From the NCBI GenBank assembly GCA_036381495.1, contig DASVCS010000043.1, positions 1-44,103 of the forward strand: a stretch of 44,103 nucleotides of DNA. The letters are read 5' to 3'. The notes below the pieces were generated by a model. The model did not search any database and had not been told where the DNA came from. It saw nothing but the letters and a program-made list of their open reading frames with translations. Below are positions 16,946-25,514 of the stretch, one piece after another. This DNA comes from DASVCS01 sp036381495. Its GTDB lineage: Bacteria > Gemmatimonadota > Gemmatimonadetes > Longimicrobiales > RSA9. Every line of letters starts with the position of its first letter. Position 1 is the stretch's first letter. A program made the position numbers and the translations under genes.

Positions 16946-19258
16946 ATGATGCGGAACGCCGATGCGGTGAGCGCGACGGGTTCGTCGAGCCGGAACGTGC
17001 CCGGAGAGAGGCGGCCGGAGCGGCTTCGGGTGGACGAGCGGCTCGATCCGTTCGATCGAGCGACGGAGCGGCGGCGTGAGCGTGAACGTGCGGCCGGGGC
17101 GGCCCGTGAGCGGCCTGTCGGGGGCCGCGGTCGGCAGCTGCGCCGCGCCGTCATCGCCGCGTTGCTGTTCGTGGGACCGGGCGCGTTCCCGGCCGTCGCG
17201 TGGGCGCAGCGCGGCGTGGTTCGGGGTCGGGTGTTCGAGGCGGGCAGCGCGGCGCCGATCGTCGGTGCGCGGGTCCGGCTGAGCGGGCCGGACTCCGCGA
17301 CGGCGCTCACCGGCGCGGACGGCGTGTGGCGGACGCGCGCTCTGCCGCCCGGGCGCTACCGGATCCGCGTCGACCACGTGGGATACGCGGCGCGCGACGT
17401 CGTCTTCACGATCGAGGCCGGCGCGCGCGCCGTCGTCGACATCGTGCTCACGCCGCGTCCCATCGCTCTCGATGCGCTCGTGGTCACGGCCTCGCGCCGG
17501 CTCCAGCGGCTGAAGGATGCGCCCGTCGCGACGGAGCTGATCACCCGTGGGGAGCTGCGCCGGACCGGCGCGTCGGACCTCGCGTCCGTGCTGGTCGAGC
17601 GGACCGGGATCGCGCTCGAGCCCGGCCACCCGGTCGGCGCGGGCATCATGGTCCAGGGCCTCGGCTCCGAGCGGGTCCTCGTCCTGGTCGACGGCCAGCC
17701 GTTCATCGGCCGGATCTCGGGGAAGATCGACCTCTCGCGCATCCCCACCTCGATGATCGAGCGGGTCGAGGTCGTGAAGGGGCCGCAGTCGACGTTGTAC
17801 GGATCGGACGCGATGGGCGGCGTGGTCAACGTGATCACCCGCGATGCCGGGGAAGACGACGTCTGGACGGGCGGTGCGCGGCTCACGGCGGGGAGCCACG
17901 GTCGCCTGGACATCGCCGCGAACGCGCGGGGGACCGTCGGCCCGGTCTCGTACGTGGGCGATGTCGGGCGCCGGACGGTGAGTCTGGTGCCGGGCTACGA
18001 CGGCGAGAGCGGCGCGCGGGCCGAACGGTGGGATGGCCTGGCCAAGCTGGGCTGGCGCGTTGCGCCTGCGCTCACGCTCCAGACCAGCATCCTCGCGCTG
18101 GACGAGCGGCAGCGCTGGCGGACCGGCACGCTGTACCAGTTCGCGGACAACCGGCAATGGGGCGGGCGCGTCGGCGCGCAGTGGGCCTCGGGCCGGCACC
18201 GGCTCACGCCGACGCTCTACGCGACGGAGTTCTCGCACCTCTCGCGTCGTGCAGCGGGGCCGGAGCCGGTGGACGGCACGGGTGAGCGGGAAGTGCAGCG
18301 TCTGATCGAGGGCGAGCTGCTGTACGACGTCGCGTTGGGCGCGCACGCGCTCGACCTGGGGATCGAGGCGCGGCGCGAGTCGATCCGCTCCGACCGCGTG
18401 CTCGGCCACGACCGTTCGCTCCTGTCCACGGAGTCCTTCGCGCAGCTCACGCTCTCGGGTGACCGCTGGGCCGTGGTCCCGGGGATCCGGCTCTCCACCG
18501 GCGAGCGCTGGGGATCACACTGGACTCCGCGGCTCGCCACGCTCTACCGGCCGGTCCCGTCGCTGGCGATCCGCGTCGCCGTCGGGGAGGGATACCGCGC
18601 GCCCGCGTTCAAGGAGCTCTACATGGAGTTCCTGAACATCGGGCCGGGCTTCGGCTACACCGTCCGCGGCAACCCGGGGTTGCGCCCCGAAACGTCGCGC
18701 AACATCACGGCGGGCGTCGAGTGGGCCGGCTCTTGGCTCTCCCTGCGCGGCCAGCTCTTCTACAACCGCTTCGACGACTTCATCGAGACACGCACCGCCG
18801 GCGATTCGAGTGGAATCACGATCTTCACCTACGGCAACATTGCCCGGGGCACCACACGCGGCGCGGAGTTCGAGGCCGGCGCGAGCTGGCGGGGGCTCCG
18901 CGTCGAGGCCGGCTACACGCGCCTGGTCACGCGGGACGAGGAAACGGGCGGCCCGCTCCTGGGCCGGCCCGGCCACGCCGCGCGCCTCGGCCTGCGCTAC
19001 GCGCTCCCGATCGGCCTCCGCGCGAGCATCACCGGCACGTACACGGGGCGCACACCCATCGAGCGTTCCGAGACCGGCGTGACCGAGCGCGGCGCGTTCA
19101 CCCGGTTCGATGCGCGCCTCGCCCAGACGCTGCCGTACGGCTTCGAACTCACGTTCGGCGCCGACAACCTGTTCGATGCACGCCCCCGGGACTGGCCCGT
19201 CGTGACCGGCCGGCAGTTCTACGCCGGCATCGCATGGCGACGTACCCCCGGCCCGTAG
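16946..19258 (+). CDS. TonB-dependent receptor, probable heme receptor
   Basis: Outer-membrane transporter, 770 residues. A hydrophobic signal segment at about 68-87 (ending AVAWAQ) follows an Arg-rich N-terminal extension; then a carboxypeptidase-regulatory-like domain (about 90-168), plug (LDALVVTASRRLQ, GIMVQGLGSERVLVLVDGQP, VEVVKGPQSTLYGSDAMGGV) and a barrel. YRAPAFKELY and NPGLRPETS resemble the FRAP and NPNL boxes of heme receptors, but no His lies between them, where many heme receptors have one. AGGAGG overlaps the end of the HmuY gene; the second ATG (16949) has better spacing. Substrate by context: heme or another iron chelate. Confidence 0.88.
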   Translation: MMRNADAVSATGSSSRNVPGERRPERLRVDERLDPFDRATERRRERERAAGAARERPVGGRGRQLRRAVIAALLFVGPGAFPAVAWAQRGVVRGRVFEAGSAAPIVGARVRLSGPDSATALTGADGVWRTRALPPGRYRIRVDHVGYAARDVVFTIEAGARAVVDIVLTPRPIALDALVVTASRRLQRLKDAPVATELITRGELRRTGASDLASVLVERTGIALEPGHPVGAGIMVQGLGSERVLVLVDGQPFIGRISGKIDLSRIPTSMIERVEVVKGPQSTLYGSDAMGGVVNVITRDAGEDDVWTGGARLTAGSHGRLDIAANARGTVGPVSYVGDVGRRTVSLVPGYDGESGARAERWDGLAKLGWRVAPALTLQTSILALDERQRWRTGTLYQFADNRQWGGRVGAQWASGRHRLTPTLYATEFSHLSRRAAGPEPVDGTGEREVQRLIEGELLYDVALGAHALDLGIEARRESIRSDRVLGHDRSLLSTESFAQLTLSGDRWAVVPGIRLSTGERWGSHWTPRLATLYRPVPSLAIRVAVGEGYRAPAFKELYMEFLNIGPGFGYTVRGNPGLRPETSRNITAGVEWAGSWLSLRGQLFYNRFDDFIETRTAGDSSGITIFTYGNIARGTTRGAEFEAGASWRGLRVEAGYTRLVTRDEETGGPLLGRPGHAARLGLRYALPIGLRASITGTYTGRTPIERSETGVTERGAFTRFDARLAQTLPYGFELTFGADNLFDARPRDWPVVTGRQFYAGIAWRRTPGP

Positions 19259-19266
19259 GGGCCGGG
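19247..19266 (+). other. Hairpin over the receptor stop codon
   Basis: CCCGGCCC (19247-19254) pairs with GGGCCGGG (19259-19266); the TAG stop (19256-19258) lies in the loop. It could tune expression or stability of the downstream chelatase message. Confidence 0.5.
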
Positions 19267-19316
19267 CGACGGACGGCCTCACCTTCAGCTTGGCCACATT
19301 ACGAGAGGAGCAACGG

Positions 19317-20231
19317 ATGTCGGGACTTCAAGGCGGATTGGCGGCGCTCGCGGTCCTCGCCCTCGTCGGGACGACGGCGGCGCAGGAACCGGCGCCGGCG
19401 CAACGTGGAGGAGGCGTCGTGGGCACGCTGATCGTCGCCCACGGCGCCGGCCCGGAATGGAACGCGCAGGTCGAGGCGGTGGCGCGCGAGGTCCGGACGG
19501 GCGGCCCGGTGCAGACGAGTTTCCTGATGGGCCCCGGGGCGCAGGCGCTGCCGTTCCAGGTGGCGGCGCAGCGGCTGGTCGACGCCGGCGCGACCGAGAT
19601 CGTCGTCGTCCCCGTGCTCGTGTCGAGCCACAGCGGCCATTACGAACAGATCCGGTACCTCGCGGGGGAAACCGACACGCTCTCGCAGGCCATGCGGCAC
19701 CACCTGGACATGTCCGGGATCGCGCCCGCGGAGGTGGACGTGCCGGTGCGCGTGGCCCCGGCGATGGACGATTCGCCCGAGGTGGCGCGTGTCCTGGCGG
19801 AACGCGCGCTGGCGCTGGCCGACGTGCCGCGGGAGCAGGCGCTGTTCCTGGTGGGCCACGGCCCGAACGGGGCCGAGGACTACGCCGCGTGGATGGCGAA
19901 CCTGCGTCCCGTCGCGGATACGGTACGCTCCATGGCGGGTTTCCGCGATGTGAAGGTCGGCCTCCTCCGCGACGATGCGCCCGCGGCGGTGCGTGCCGAG
20001 GCGGTGCGCGGGATCCGCGAGATCATCCAGCTCCAACACGCCCTCACGGGTCGCGATGTGGTGGTGGTGCCGGTCCTCGTCTCCCGGGGCCGCATGACCC
20101 GCGAGACGATCCCCGCGGATCTGGAAGGCCTGCCGATCCGCTACAGCGGGGAGGCACTCCTCCCGCATCCCGGGTTGGCACGGTGGATCGAGGCCCGGGT
20201 CGCGGAGATGCGGAGGGTCGCGAGCCGCTGA
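19317..20231 (+). CDS. CbiX/SirB-like chelatase, apparently exported
   Basis: 304 residues with two CbiX-type halves. Half one: LIVAHGAGPEWNAQ (His42) and VVVPVLVSSHSGHYEQI (His105), the two positions used for metal handling in this family. Half two: LFLVGHGPNGAED (His181), but the second position reads VVVVPVLVSRGRMTRE, with no His. A hydrophobic N-terminus ending TTAAQ looks like a signal peptide, though its first residues lack a positive charge; an upstream TTG at 19290 would add Arg residues. The ATG at 19317 is preferred because of GAGAGGAG 6 bases ahead. Third gene of the Fur-box operon; removal or insertion of iron in a porphyrin in the periplasm is inferred. Confidence 0.8.
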   Translation: MSGLQGGLAALAVLALVGTTAAQEPAPAQRGGGVVGTLIVAHGAGPEWNAQVEAVAREVRTGGPVQTSFLMGPGAQALPFQVAAQRLVDAGATEIVVVPVLVSSHSGHYEQIRYLAGETDTLSQAMRHHLDMSGIAPAEVDVPVRVAPAMDDSPEVARVLAERALALADVPREQALFLVGHGPNGAEDYAAWMANLRPVADTVRSMAGFRDVKVGLLRDDAPAAVRAEAVRGIREIIQLQHALTGRDVVVVPVLVSRGRMTRETIPADLEGLPIRYSGEALLPHPGLARWIEARVAEMRRVASR

Positions 20232-20268
20232 TCGCGGGCGCGGGCATGGCCGCCGTGGTCCGGACCGC

Positions 20269-21165
20269 TCAGCGCGGCGCCGGCTCCCGGACCCGCTGGA
20301 TGAGGACGGGGCAGGGCGCCTGCCGCAGGACGGTCTTGACGGTGAGCGCCCGTTCCGGCTCGCGGCGGCCGTGCCAGGCCAGGATGATCAGGTCCACCGG
20401 GTTCCGGCGGGCGAAGTCGATGATCGTCGAGCCGGGATCGCCCCGCGCGAGGAAGAGGCGGAGCTTGAGTCCCGACGGGAGTCGGCCCAGCGAGCCGACG
20501 CGCTCGAGGAACTCCCAGGCCCAGGACGGCCACTCGTGCTGGGGCTGATCCACGTAGAGCGGCGCCGTGTAGGTCCCCGGCTCGGCGGGGCGGGCCTCGC
20601 CCGGCGCGGCGGCGTGCAGCACGACCAGCTCGGCATCGGCGCGGCGGGCGAGGTCCGCCGCGGGGTGGAACGCCGCGGCGGTCGTGGGCGTGCCATCGTG
20701 TGGCAGGAGTGCGCGGTGCAGCACCCACGGCGCCATGCCACGCTCCGGCTGCACGAAGAGCAGGGGACACGGCGCATCGAGCAGGAGCGCCTCCGCCACG
20801 CGGCCGAGCCCCCCGGCCGCGTGGTCCGCGCCCGTGTGCGTGCAGAGCACGAGGACCGTCGACGACGGTTGGCCGGCGACCACGTCGAGGATGTTCGGGA
20901 TGGGGTCGCCCTCGCGCGTGTCGACCACCGCGTCGTGGAGTTGCTCGGGGGAGAGCCGGAGGCGCTCAGGGATCTCCGCCTCCGGGATCGGCTGCGGCGC
21001 GACGTGGATGACGTGAAGCGTGGCGCGCAGGAGCCCGGCCAGCGTGCGCGCCACGGGGAGCGCGGCCGTAGCGGACGCGGAGCCGTCGAGCGGGACCAGC
21101 ACGGTCGGCGCCGGCGGCCCCGCGACGTCCTCCGCGCGCCGGCGCGGCGTCGGCTCGCGTTTCAC
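20269..21165 (-). CDS. Tandem universal stress protein (UspA domains)
   Basis: 298 residues, two Usp domains. First begins TVLVPLDGSASATAALPVA and ends with a GGLGRVAEALLLDAPCPLLFV segment (quoted within the limit); second begins HRALLPHDGTPTTAAAF and ends VKTVLRQAPCPVLIQRV. The nucleotide-binding G-2x-G-9x-G-S/T motif is only weakly recognisable. The GTG start at 21165 (VKREPTPRRR) has GGAGGG upstream; the frame stays open further up inside the GH65 gene but that part is a shadow. Third gene of usp, HAD-GH65, usp, 31 bases after the phosphorylase stop. Likely cytosolic stress or metabolite-sensing role. Confidence 0.88.
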   Translation of the reverse strand: MKREPTPRRRAEDVAGPPAPTVLVPLDGSASATAALPVARTLAGLLRATLHVIHVAPQPIPEAEIPERLRLSPEQLHDAVVDTREGDPIPNILDVVAGQPSSTVLVLCTHTGADHAAGGLGRVAEALLLDAPCPLLFVQPERGMAPWVLHRALLPHDGTPTTAAAFHPAADLARRADAELVVLHAAAPGEARPAEPGTYTAPLYVDQPQHEWPSWAWEFLERVGSLGRLPSGLKLRLFLARGDPGSTIIDFARRNPVDLIILAWHGRREPERALTVKTVLRQAPCPVLIQRVREPAPR

Positions 21166-21196
21166 CGCACCCTCCGCCGTGGCAAGGGCCGCGAAG

Positions 21197-24100
21197 TCAT
21201 GCGCGCGACTCGCGCCAGGGGCTCCAGCCGCGGCCGCTCCGCTCCGTCCGGTAGCGCCGCCCGGCGCGCGCCGTGAGGTCCTCGCCGCCCACGGAGACGA
21301 CGACGTCGTCGCCTTCCCACAGCACGACTTCCACGCGCCTGCCTTCGGCCTCGATCCCGATCCGGAGCCGCCGGCCGCGCCACCGGAGCGGGAAGCGCAG
21401 CGCGCGCCACCCGTGCGGCAGATGCGGATCGAGCATGAGCCGGCCCCGCGCGATGCCGAGACCGCCGAAGCCGAAGATCGCGGCCTGCCACAATCCGCCC
21501 AGCGCGGCCGCGTGGACCCCGCCGGCGGCGTTGCCCATGTTGTTCGCGAGGTCGATCGCCGCGGCCTGGCGGAAGTAGCGCAGCGCCAGCGTGACATTGT
21601 CGACCCGCGCGGCCACGAGCGCGTGCATCGACGGACTGAGCGAGCTGCCGTGGCCGGTGCGTGGCTCGTAGTAGCCGAAGTTCGCTGCGCGGGTCGCGGG
21701 CGCGAACCTGGATTCCAGCAGGTGGAGCAGCATGACCACGTCCGCCTGTTTGAGGACTTTCGACGCACGGATCCGCTTGCGGCCGAGCAGGACATCCATC
21801 GGCGCGGTGCGCGGCTCGAACGCCGAGAGGTCCAGCTCTTCGAGATCGAAGTATCCTCGGAACTGCTCGAGCACCCCCTCGTCGTTCGTCCTCAGGTACA
21901 TCCTCGCCGCGGCGGTGGTCCACGCCTCGAGCTCCGCCGCGGTGAGACCGAGCCGCGTGGACAACGCATGCCAGCGTTCGGGCCACCGGCGCGAGAGCAA
22001 CTCCGCGACCTTGACGCCCCGCTCGAGGTTCCATTGCGCCATGAGGTTGGTGTACGCATCGTCGTCCACCGTCTCGTGGTATTCGTCCGGACCCGTGACC
22101 CGCTCGATGTGGAATCGGCCGTCGGCGCCCCACGTGCCGCGACTCGCCCAGAACCGCGCGGTCTCGAGCACGATCTCCGCGCCCGCCTCGAGCAGGAACC
22201 GGTCATCTCCCGTGCACTGCCAGTACCGCCATACCGCGTACGCCACGTCGGCGCTGATGTGTACCTCCTGCTCGCCGTTGTGGATCGGAATCACGGTGCC
22301 GTCCGGCTCGAGCGCGGCCGTCGGCGCGCTCTCCTCTCCCGTGTCGGCGGATTCCCAGGCGTAGAATGCGCCGCGGAAACCGAGTCGGCGGGCCTTCTCG
22401 CGCGCCGCGGGGAGCGTGTGATACCGGTACAGCAGGAGCGCGCGGGCCGTGCGCGGATCGGTGAACGTGTAGAAGGGGAGCATGAAGATCTCTGTATCCC
22501 AGAACACATGTCCCCGGTACGCCTCGCCCGTGAGCGCCCGCGCGCCCACGGAAACGCGCTCGTCCTCCGGGTTGGCCGCGCCGATCAGGTGATAGCAGGC
22601 AAAGCGAAGTGCGCGCTGGGCATCGTCATCGCCCTCGACCTCGATGTCCGCATCCCGCCACCGGGCCGCCCAAGCCGCGACGTGTGCGCGCACGATCGCC
22701 TCGAGCCCGCCGCGTGCGGCACGCCGCACACGGCGCGCCGCCGCGTCGGCGGGGTGGGCCGTATCGCGGGAGGTTTCGATGGTGATCAACCGGTCCAGGC
22801 GATACGGCGCCGCGAGCGTGGCCTCGCGGCTCCACCGCTCCGTCGCGGCACCCGCGTCGACCTCGACCTCGGCCGGGATGGATGCGCCATCCGGCGTGCG
22901 CAGCCGCCCTGCGATCCCCAGGGCGACGACGGTGCTCGTGTCCGGAACGCCGAGCACGGTCGTCACCTGACTCCACTCGCCGTCCGCGGGATCCGCGAGC
23001 GGCGCGCCCGGCTTGAGGCGGACCGGCGCCGCACGCGGCCCTTCGAACGCGTATGCGGCCGGCGCGGTGGCTGCGATCCCGGCCTCGAGCGTGATCCGCC
23101 CGGCGTAGTTCTCCGGGAGGAGCGTCACGGACTGGAGGAGCAGGTGCCGGTCGGCCAGTGAGGCGAGCCGTAGGAACCGGACGCGGGTAATGCGCCCCGC
23201 CGCATCACGGTGCCGCCACTCGCGCCAGAGGATCCCCTGGCGCAGGTCCAGGATCCGGCGGTGCTCGAGCGCAGCACCCCGATCGAGCCGCAGCGGCTCG
23301 CCATCGGCAAGGATGATCAGCGCCAGCCACTCGGTCGGGAGCCCGACGAGCGCGGGCACACCGCCCGCCGCCTCGCTCGCCGCGAAGATGCCGGCCACGA
23401 ACGCCGCGGGCGCCGACAGCGGACTCCCCTCGGCAAGGGAGCCGCGCACGCCCACGTACCCGTTGGCGATGGTGAACAGTGACTCGATCTCGTGTTCGCG
23501 GGCGAGGTCGAACCCGGTCTCGACGAGCGTCCAGTCCGGGTCGCGCGTGGGCTGCACCAGTGCCTCGAGCGCGGCGCTCCCGCGGGACTGCGGCGGCCGG
23601 CGGTGCAGCCGGGCCTGCTCCGTCACGACGGCGCGGAAGCACGCGGGGCCGCCCCCGAGGTGGATCACATCCGCCGGCGCGCCGCCCGGCTCCGTGCCCA
23701 CCGAGACGTAGACCGGCGCGGGCCGCGTGCGCAGGCGCAGCTTCGCGTCGCTCCCCGCGAACCCCGCGATGTCACCGAACTCGTCGCCCAGCACCAGTAC
23801 CTGGTCCGGCGGGATCCCCCGGCGCGCCACGATCTCGCGCATGATCCAGGCGATCGAGTCGCCCTTGTCCGTCAGTCCGATCTCGATGTGCTTGACATCG
23901 CTCGTGATCCGCGCGTCCTCGAGCCCCACCTCGCGCGCCGTTCGCTGCGCCAGACGGAAGGCCTCGGCGAGTCCGCCACCCAAGCCCGCGCCGCGGAGCC
24001 GCGCCTCCACCGCGCGGATCAGCGCACCGAGCGCGGACTTCGGTGGGTCCTTCCACTCGGGGACGGGGATCAGGTCGATTTTCCGGCGGTTCAGGCGATC

Positions 24101-24547
24101 GTAGATCACGCCGATCTCGAGACCGGTCCGGGCCATCAACCGGTCGCGCACCGCATCGGCCGCGGCGGTCAGGCGCCGGTCCTCCTCCGGTCTCGCCACG
24201 CGCCGCCAGAGCAGGACCGGGCGCGACGCGCTGTCGAAGCCGTAGACCTCCGAGCCGCGATTCGCCAGGATGAAGAGGTGGCGCTTGTGCGGACCGCGGA
24301 TCGCGCCCGAAAACTGGCGATCAATGTTCCCGAAGTTCGTACCGGTGATGACCGCGATCGGGACGCCGGCGCGGAGCAGTCGCTCGAGCGGCCGGCGCAC
24401 GCGCGCGGCGTCCTCGCGCCGGTCCACCACGGCGGTCCCGTCCCAGTCGAAGGCGAGCACCCGGAACGGCTTGCGGAGCGGGGGCGGGAGCGGGATCAGG
24501 TGAGCCGGCGCGCCCACTTCGCGGCCGCGCGCATCTGCCCTCGCCAT
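21197..24547 (-). CDS. HAD phosphatase-like domain fused to a GH65 disaccharide phosphorylase/hydrolase
   Basis: 1116 residues. N-terminal HAD domain (about 25-285): AFDWDGTAVVD gives the nucleophile Asp34 and Asp36; ITGTNFGNI and VLGDEFGD are further HAD motifs. C-terminal GH65 domain (about 325-1110) with GYVGVRGSLAEG, HVFWDTEIFMLPFY, HISADVAYAVWRYWQ and VTGPDEYHETVDDDAYTN; the first Glu of DEYHE (Glu822) is the expected general acid. Relatives act on trehalose, maltose, kojibiose or their 6-phosphates; the HAD part may supply the matching phosphatase or mutase. Start ATG 24547 with GAGG upstream, 7 bases after the upstream usp stop. Exact sugar unknown. Confidence 0.9.
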   Translation of the reverse strand: MARADARGREVGAPAHLIPLPPPLRKPFRVLAFDWDGTAVVDRREDAARVRRPLERLLRAGVPIAVITGTNFGNIDRQFSGAIRGPHKRHLFILANRGSEVYGFDSASRPVLLWRRVARPEEDRRLTAAADAVRDRLMARTGLEIGVIYDRLNRRKIDLIPVPEWKDPPKSALGALIRAVEARLRGAGLGGGLAEAFRLAQRTAREVGLEDARITSDVKHIEIGLTDKGDSIAWIMREIVARRGIPPDQVLVLGDEFGDIAGFAGSDAKLRLRTRPAPVYVSVGTEPGGAPADVIHLGGGPACFRAVVTEQARLHRRPPQSRGSAALEALVQPTRDPDWTLVETGFDLAREHEIESLFTIANGYVGVRGSLAEGSPLSAPAAFVAGIFAASEAAGGVPALVGLPTEWLALIILADGEPLRLDRGAALEHRRILDLRQGILWREWRHRDAAGRITRVRFLRLASLADRHLLLQSVTLLPENYAGRITLEAGIAATAPAAYAFEGPRAAPVRLKPGAPLADPADGEWSQVTTVLGVPDTSTVVALGIAGRLRTPDGASIPAEVEVDAGAATERWSREATLAAPYRLDRLITIETSRDTAHPADAAARRVRRAARGGLEAIVRAHVAAWAARWRDADIEVEGDDDAQRALRFACYHLIGAANPEDERVSVGARALTGEAYRGHVFWDTEIFMLPFYTFTDPRTARALLLYRYHTLPAAREKARRLGFRGAFYAWESADTGEESAPTAALEPDGTVIPIHNGEQEVHISADVAYAVWRYWQCTGDDRFLLEAGAEIVLETARFWASRGTWGADGRFHIERVTGPDEYHETVDDDAYTNLMAQWNLERGVKVAELLSRRWPERWHALSTRLGLTAAELEAWTTAAARMYLRTNDEGVLEQFRGYFDLEELDLSAFEPRTAPMDVLLGRKRIRASKVLKQADVVMLLHLLESRFAPATRAANFGYYEPRTGHGSSLSPSMHALVAARVDNVTLALRYFRQAAAIDLANNMGNAAGGVHAAALGGLWQAAIFGFGGLGIARGRLMLDPHLPHGWRALRFPLRWRGRRLRIGIEAEGRRVEVVLWEGDDVVVSVGGEDLTARAGRRYRTERSGRGWSPWRESRA

Positions 24548-24554
24548 GGATGCC

Positions 24555-25451
24555 TCAGCCGCACGCCCGGTTGGCCAGGACGAGCACGGGCAGCGATGAG
24601 GCCCTGAGGACGGCGCGCGCGACTCGGTCGACCTCACCCGCGGCCTCCGCTTCCGCGTTGCGGTGACCGACCAGGATGAGGTCTGCCGCCGCGCGATCGG
24701 CCGCCGCCACGATCTCGAAGCCCGGGTCGCCGAAGTCGATCTCGACCGCCGCAGCGCCCGGTTCGAATCCCGCCGCGCGGGTCCGCTCCTCCGCCCACGC
24801 CACGGCCGACTCGCGCGCGCGCCGCTCGATCCCCCGCAGTTCCTCCTCGGACCGCACGAACCGGAAGAGACCGTAGAGTCCCGTGTTCAGGGCGTGGACG
24901 ATCGTGACCGCCGCCGCGAACCGCTCCCGGAACGACCGCGCCCACTCCAGCAGCTCGAGCGAGGCCTCGTCATCGGCGATCGGTACCAACACCGACCGCG
25001 GGCCGGCCTCCGGCAGCCCGCGTGCGATCAGGACCGGCACCGGCGCGCAGCGCGCGAGCTGTTCGGCCGTGCTCCCGAGCAGCAGCCGCGAACTGGCATC
25101 CTTGCCGCGCTCCGCCACCACGATCAGATCGGCGCGGGCCGCGCCGGCCACCGCCGCGATCTCCGTCGCAGGCCGCCCCTCCCGAATCTCCGTCCGGATC
25201 CGCCGGCTCTCCAATGTCCGCGTCAGCTCTCGCATCAACCGCACCGCATCCTCGCGCGCCAGCTCGAGCATCCGCTCGTACGGCGGCAGAACCGAGCGGA
25301 GGAACGCCGGCGGCGGCGGCGCCTCGATCACGTGGACCAACACCAGTTCCGCTGCCGGAGCGAGGTGCTGTGCCGCCCACCGCGCCGCCGTCAGCGAGGA
25401 CTCGCCGAAATCCATCCCCACGACGAGCGTATCCAATCGCATACCGTTCAT
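24555..25451 (-). CDS. Tandem universal stress protein (UspA domains)
   Basis: 298 residues, two Usp domains: first LDTLVVGMDFGESSLTAARW to GSTAEQLARCAPVPVLIARG, second RSVLVPIADDEASLELLEWA to VARAVLRASSLPVLVLANRA. The first domain keeps a good part of the ATP-binding C-terminal motif (GSTAEQLARCAPVPVLI); the second is more degenerate. First gene of the three-gene group with the HAD-GH65 enzyme, which starts 7 bases after its stop, so the two are likely co-translated. Confidence 0.92.
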   Translation of the reverse strand: MNGMRLDTLVVGMDFGESSLTAARWAAQHLAPAAELVLVHVIEAPPPPAFLRSVLPPYERMLELAREDAVRLMRELTRTLESRRIRTEIREGRPATEIAAVAGAARADLIVVAERGKDASSRLLLGSTAEQLARCAPVPVLIARGLPEAGPRSVLVPIADDEASLELLEWARSFRERFAAAVTIVHALNTGLYGLFRFVRSEEELRGIERRARESAVAWAEERTRAAGFEPGAAAVEIDFGDPGFEIVAAADRAAADLILVGHRNAEAEAAGEVDRVARAVLRASSLPVLVLANRACG

Positions 25452-25490
25452 GTCGAGCTCGCCTCCAGCAGCAGCGGATCCGGAAGGCGC

Positions 25491-25514
25491 GGGCTTGGGC
25501 TCAGGCTATGGCTT
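25491..25514. repeat. Degenerate GGGCTN hexamer array at the ligA stop codon
   Basis: GGGCTT, GGGCTC, AGGCTA, TGGCTT in one hexamer register. The ligA stop (CTA at 25506-25508 on the plus strand) falls in the third unit. Here the C-rich strand is the coding strand, opposite to the arrays near rfaE1, ridA and psd. Confidence 0.5.
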
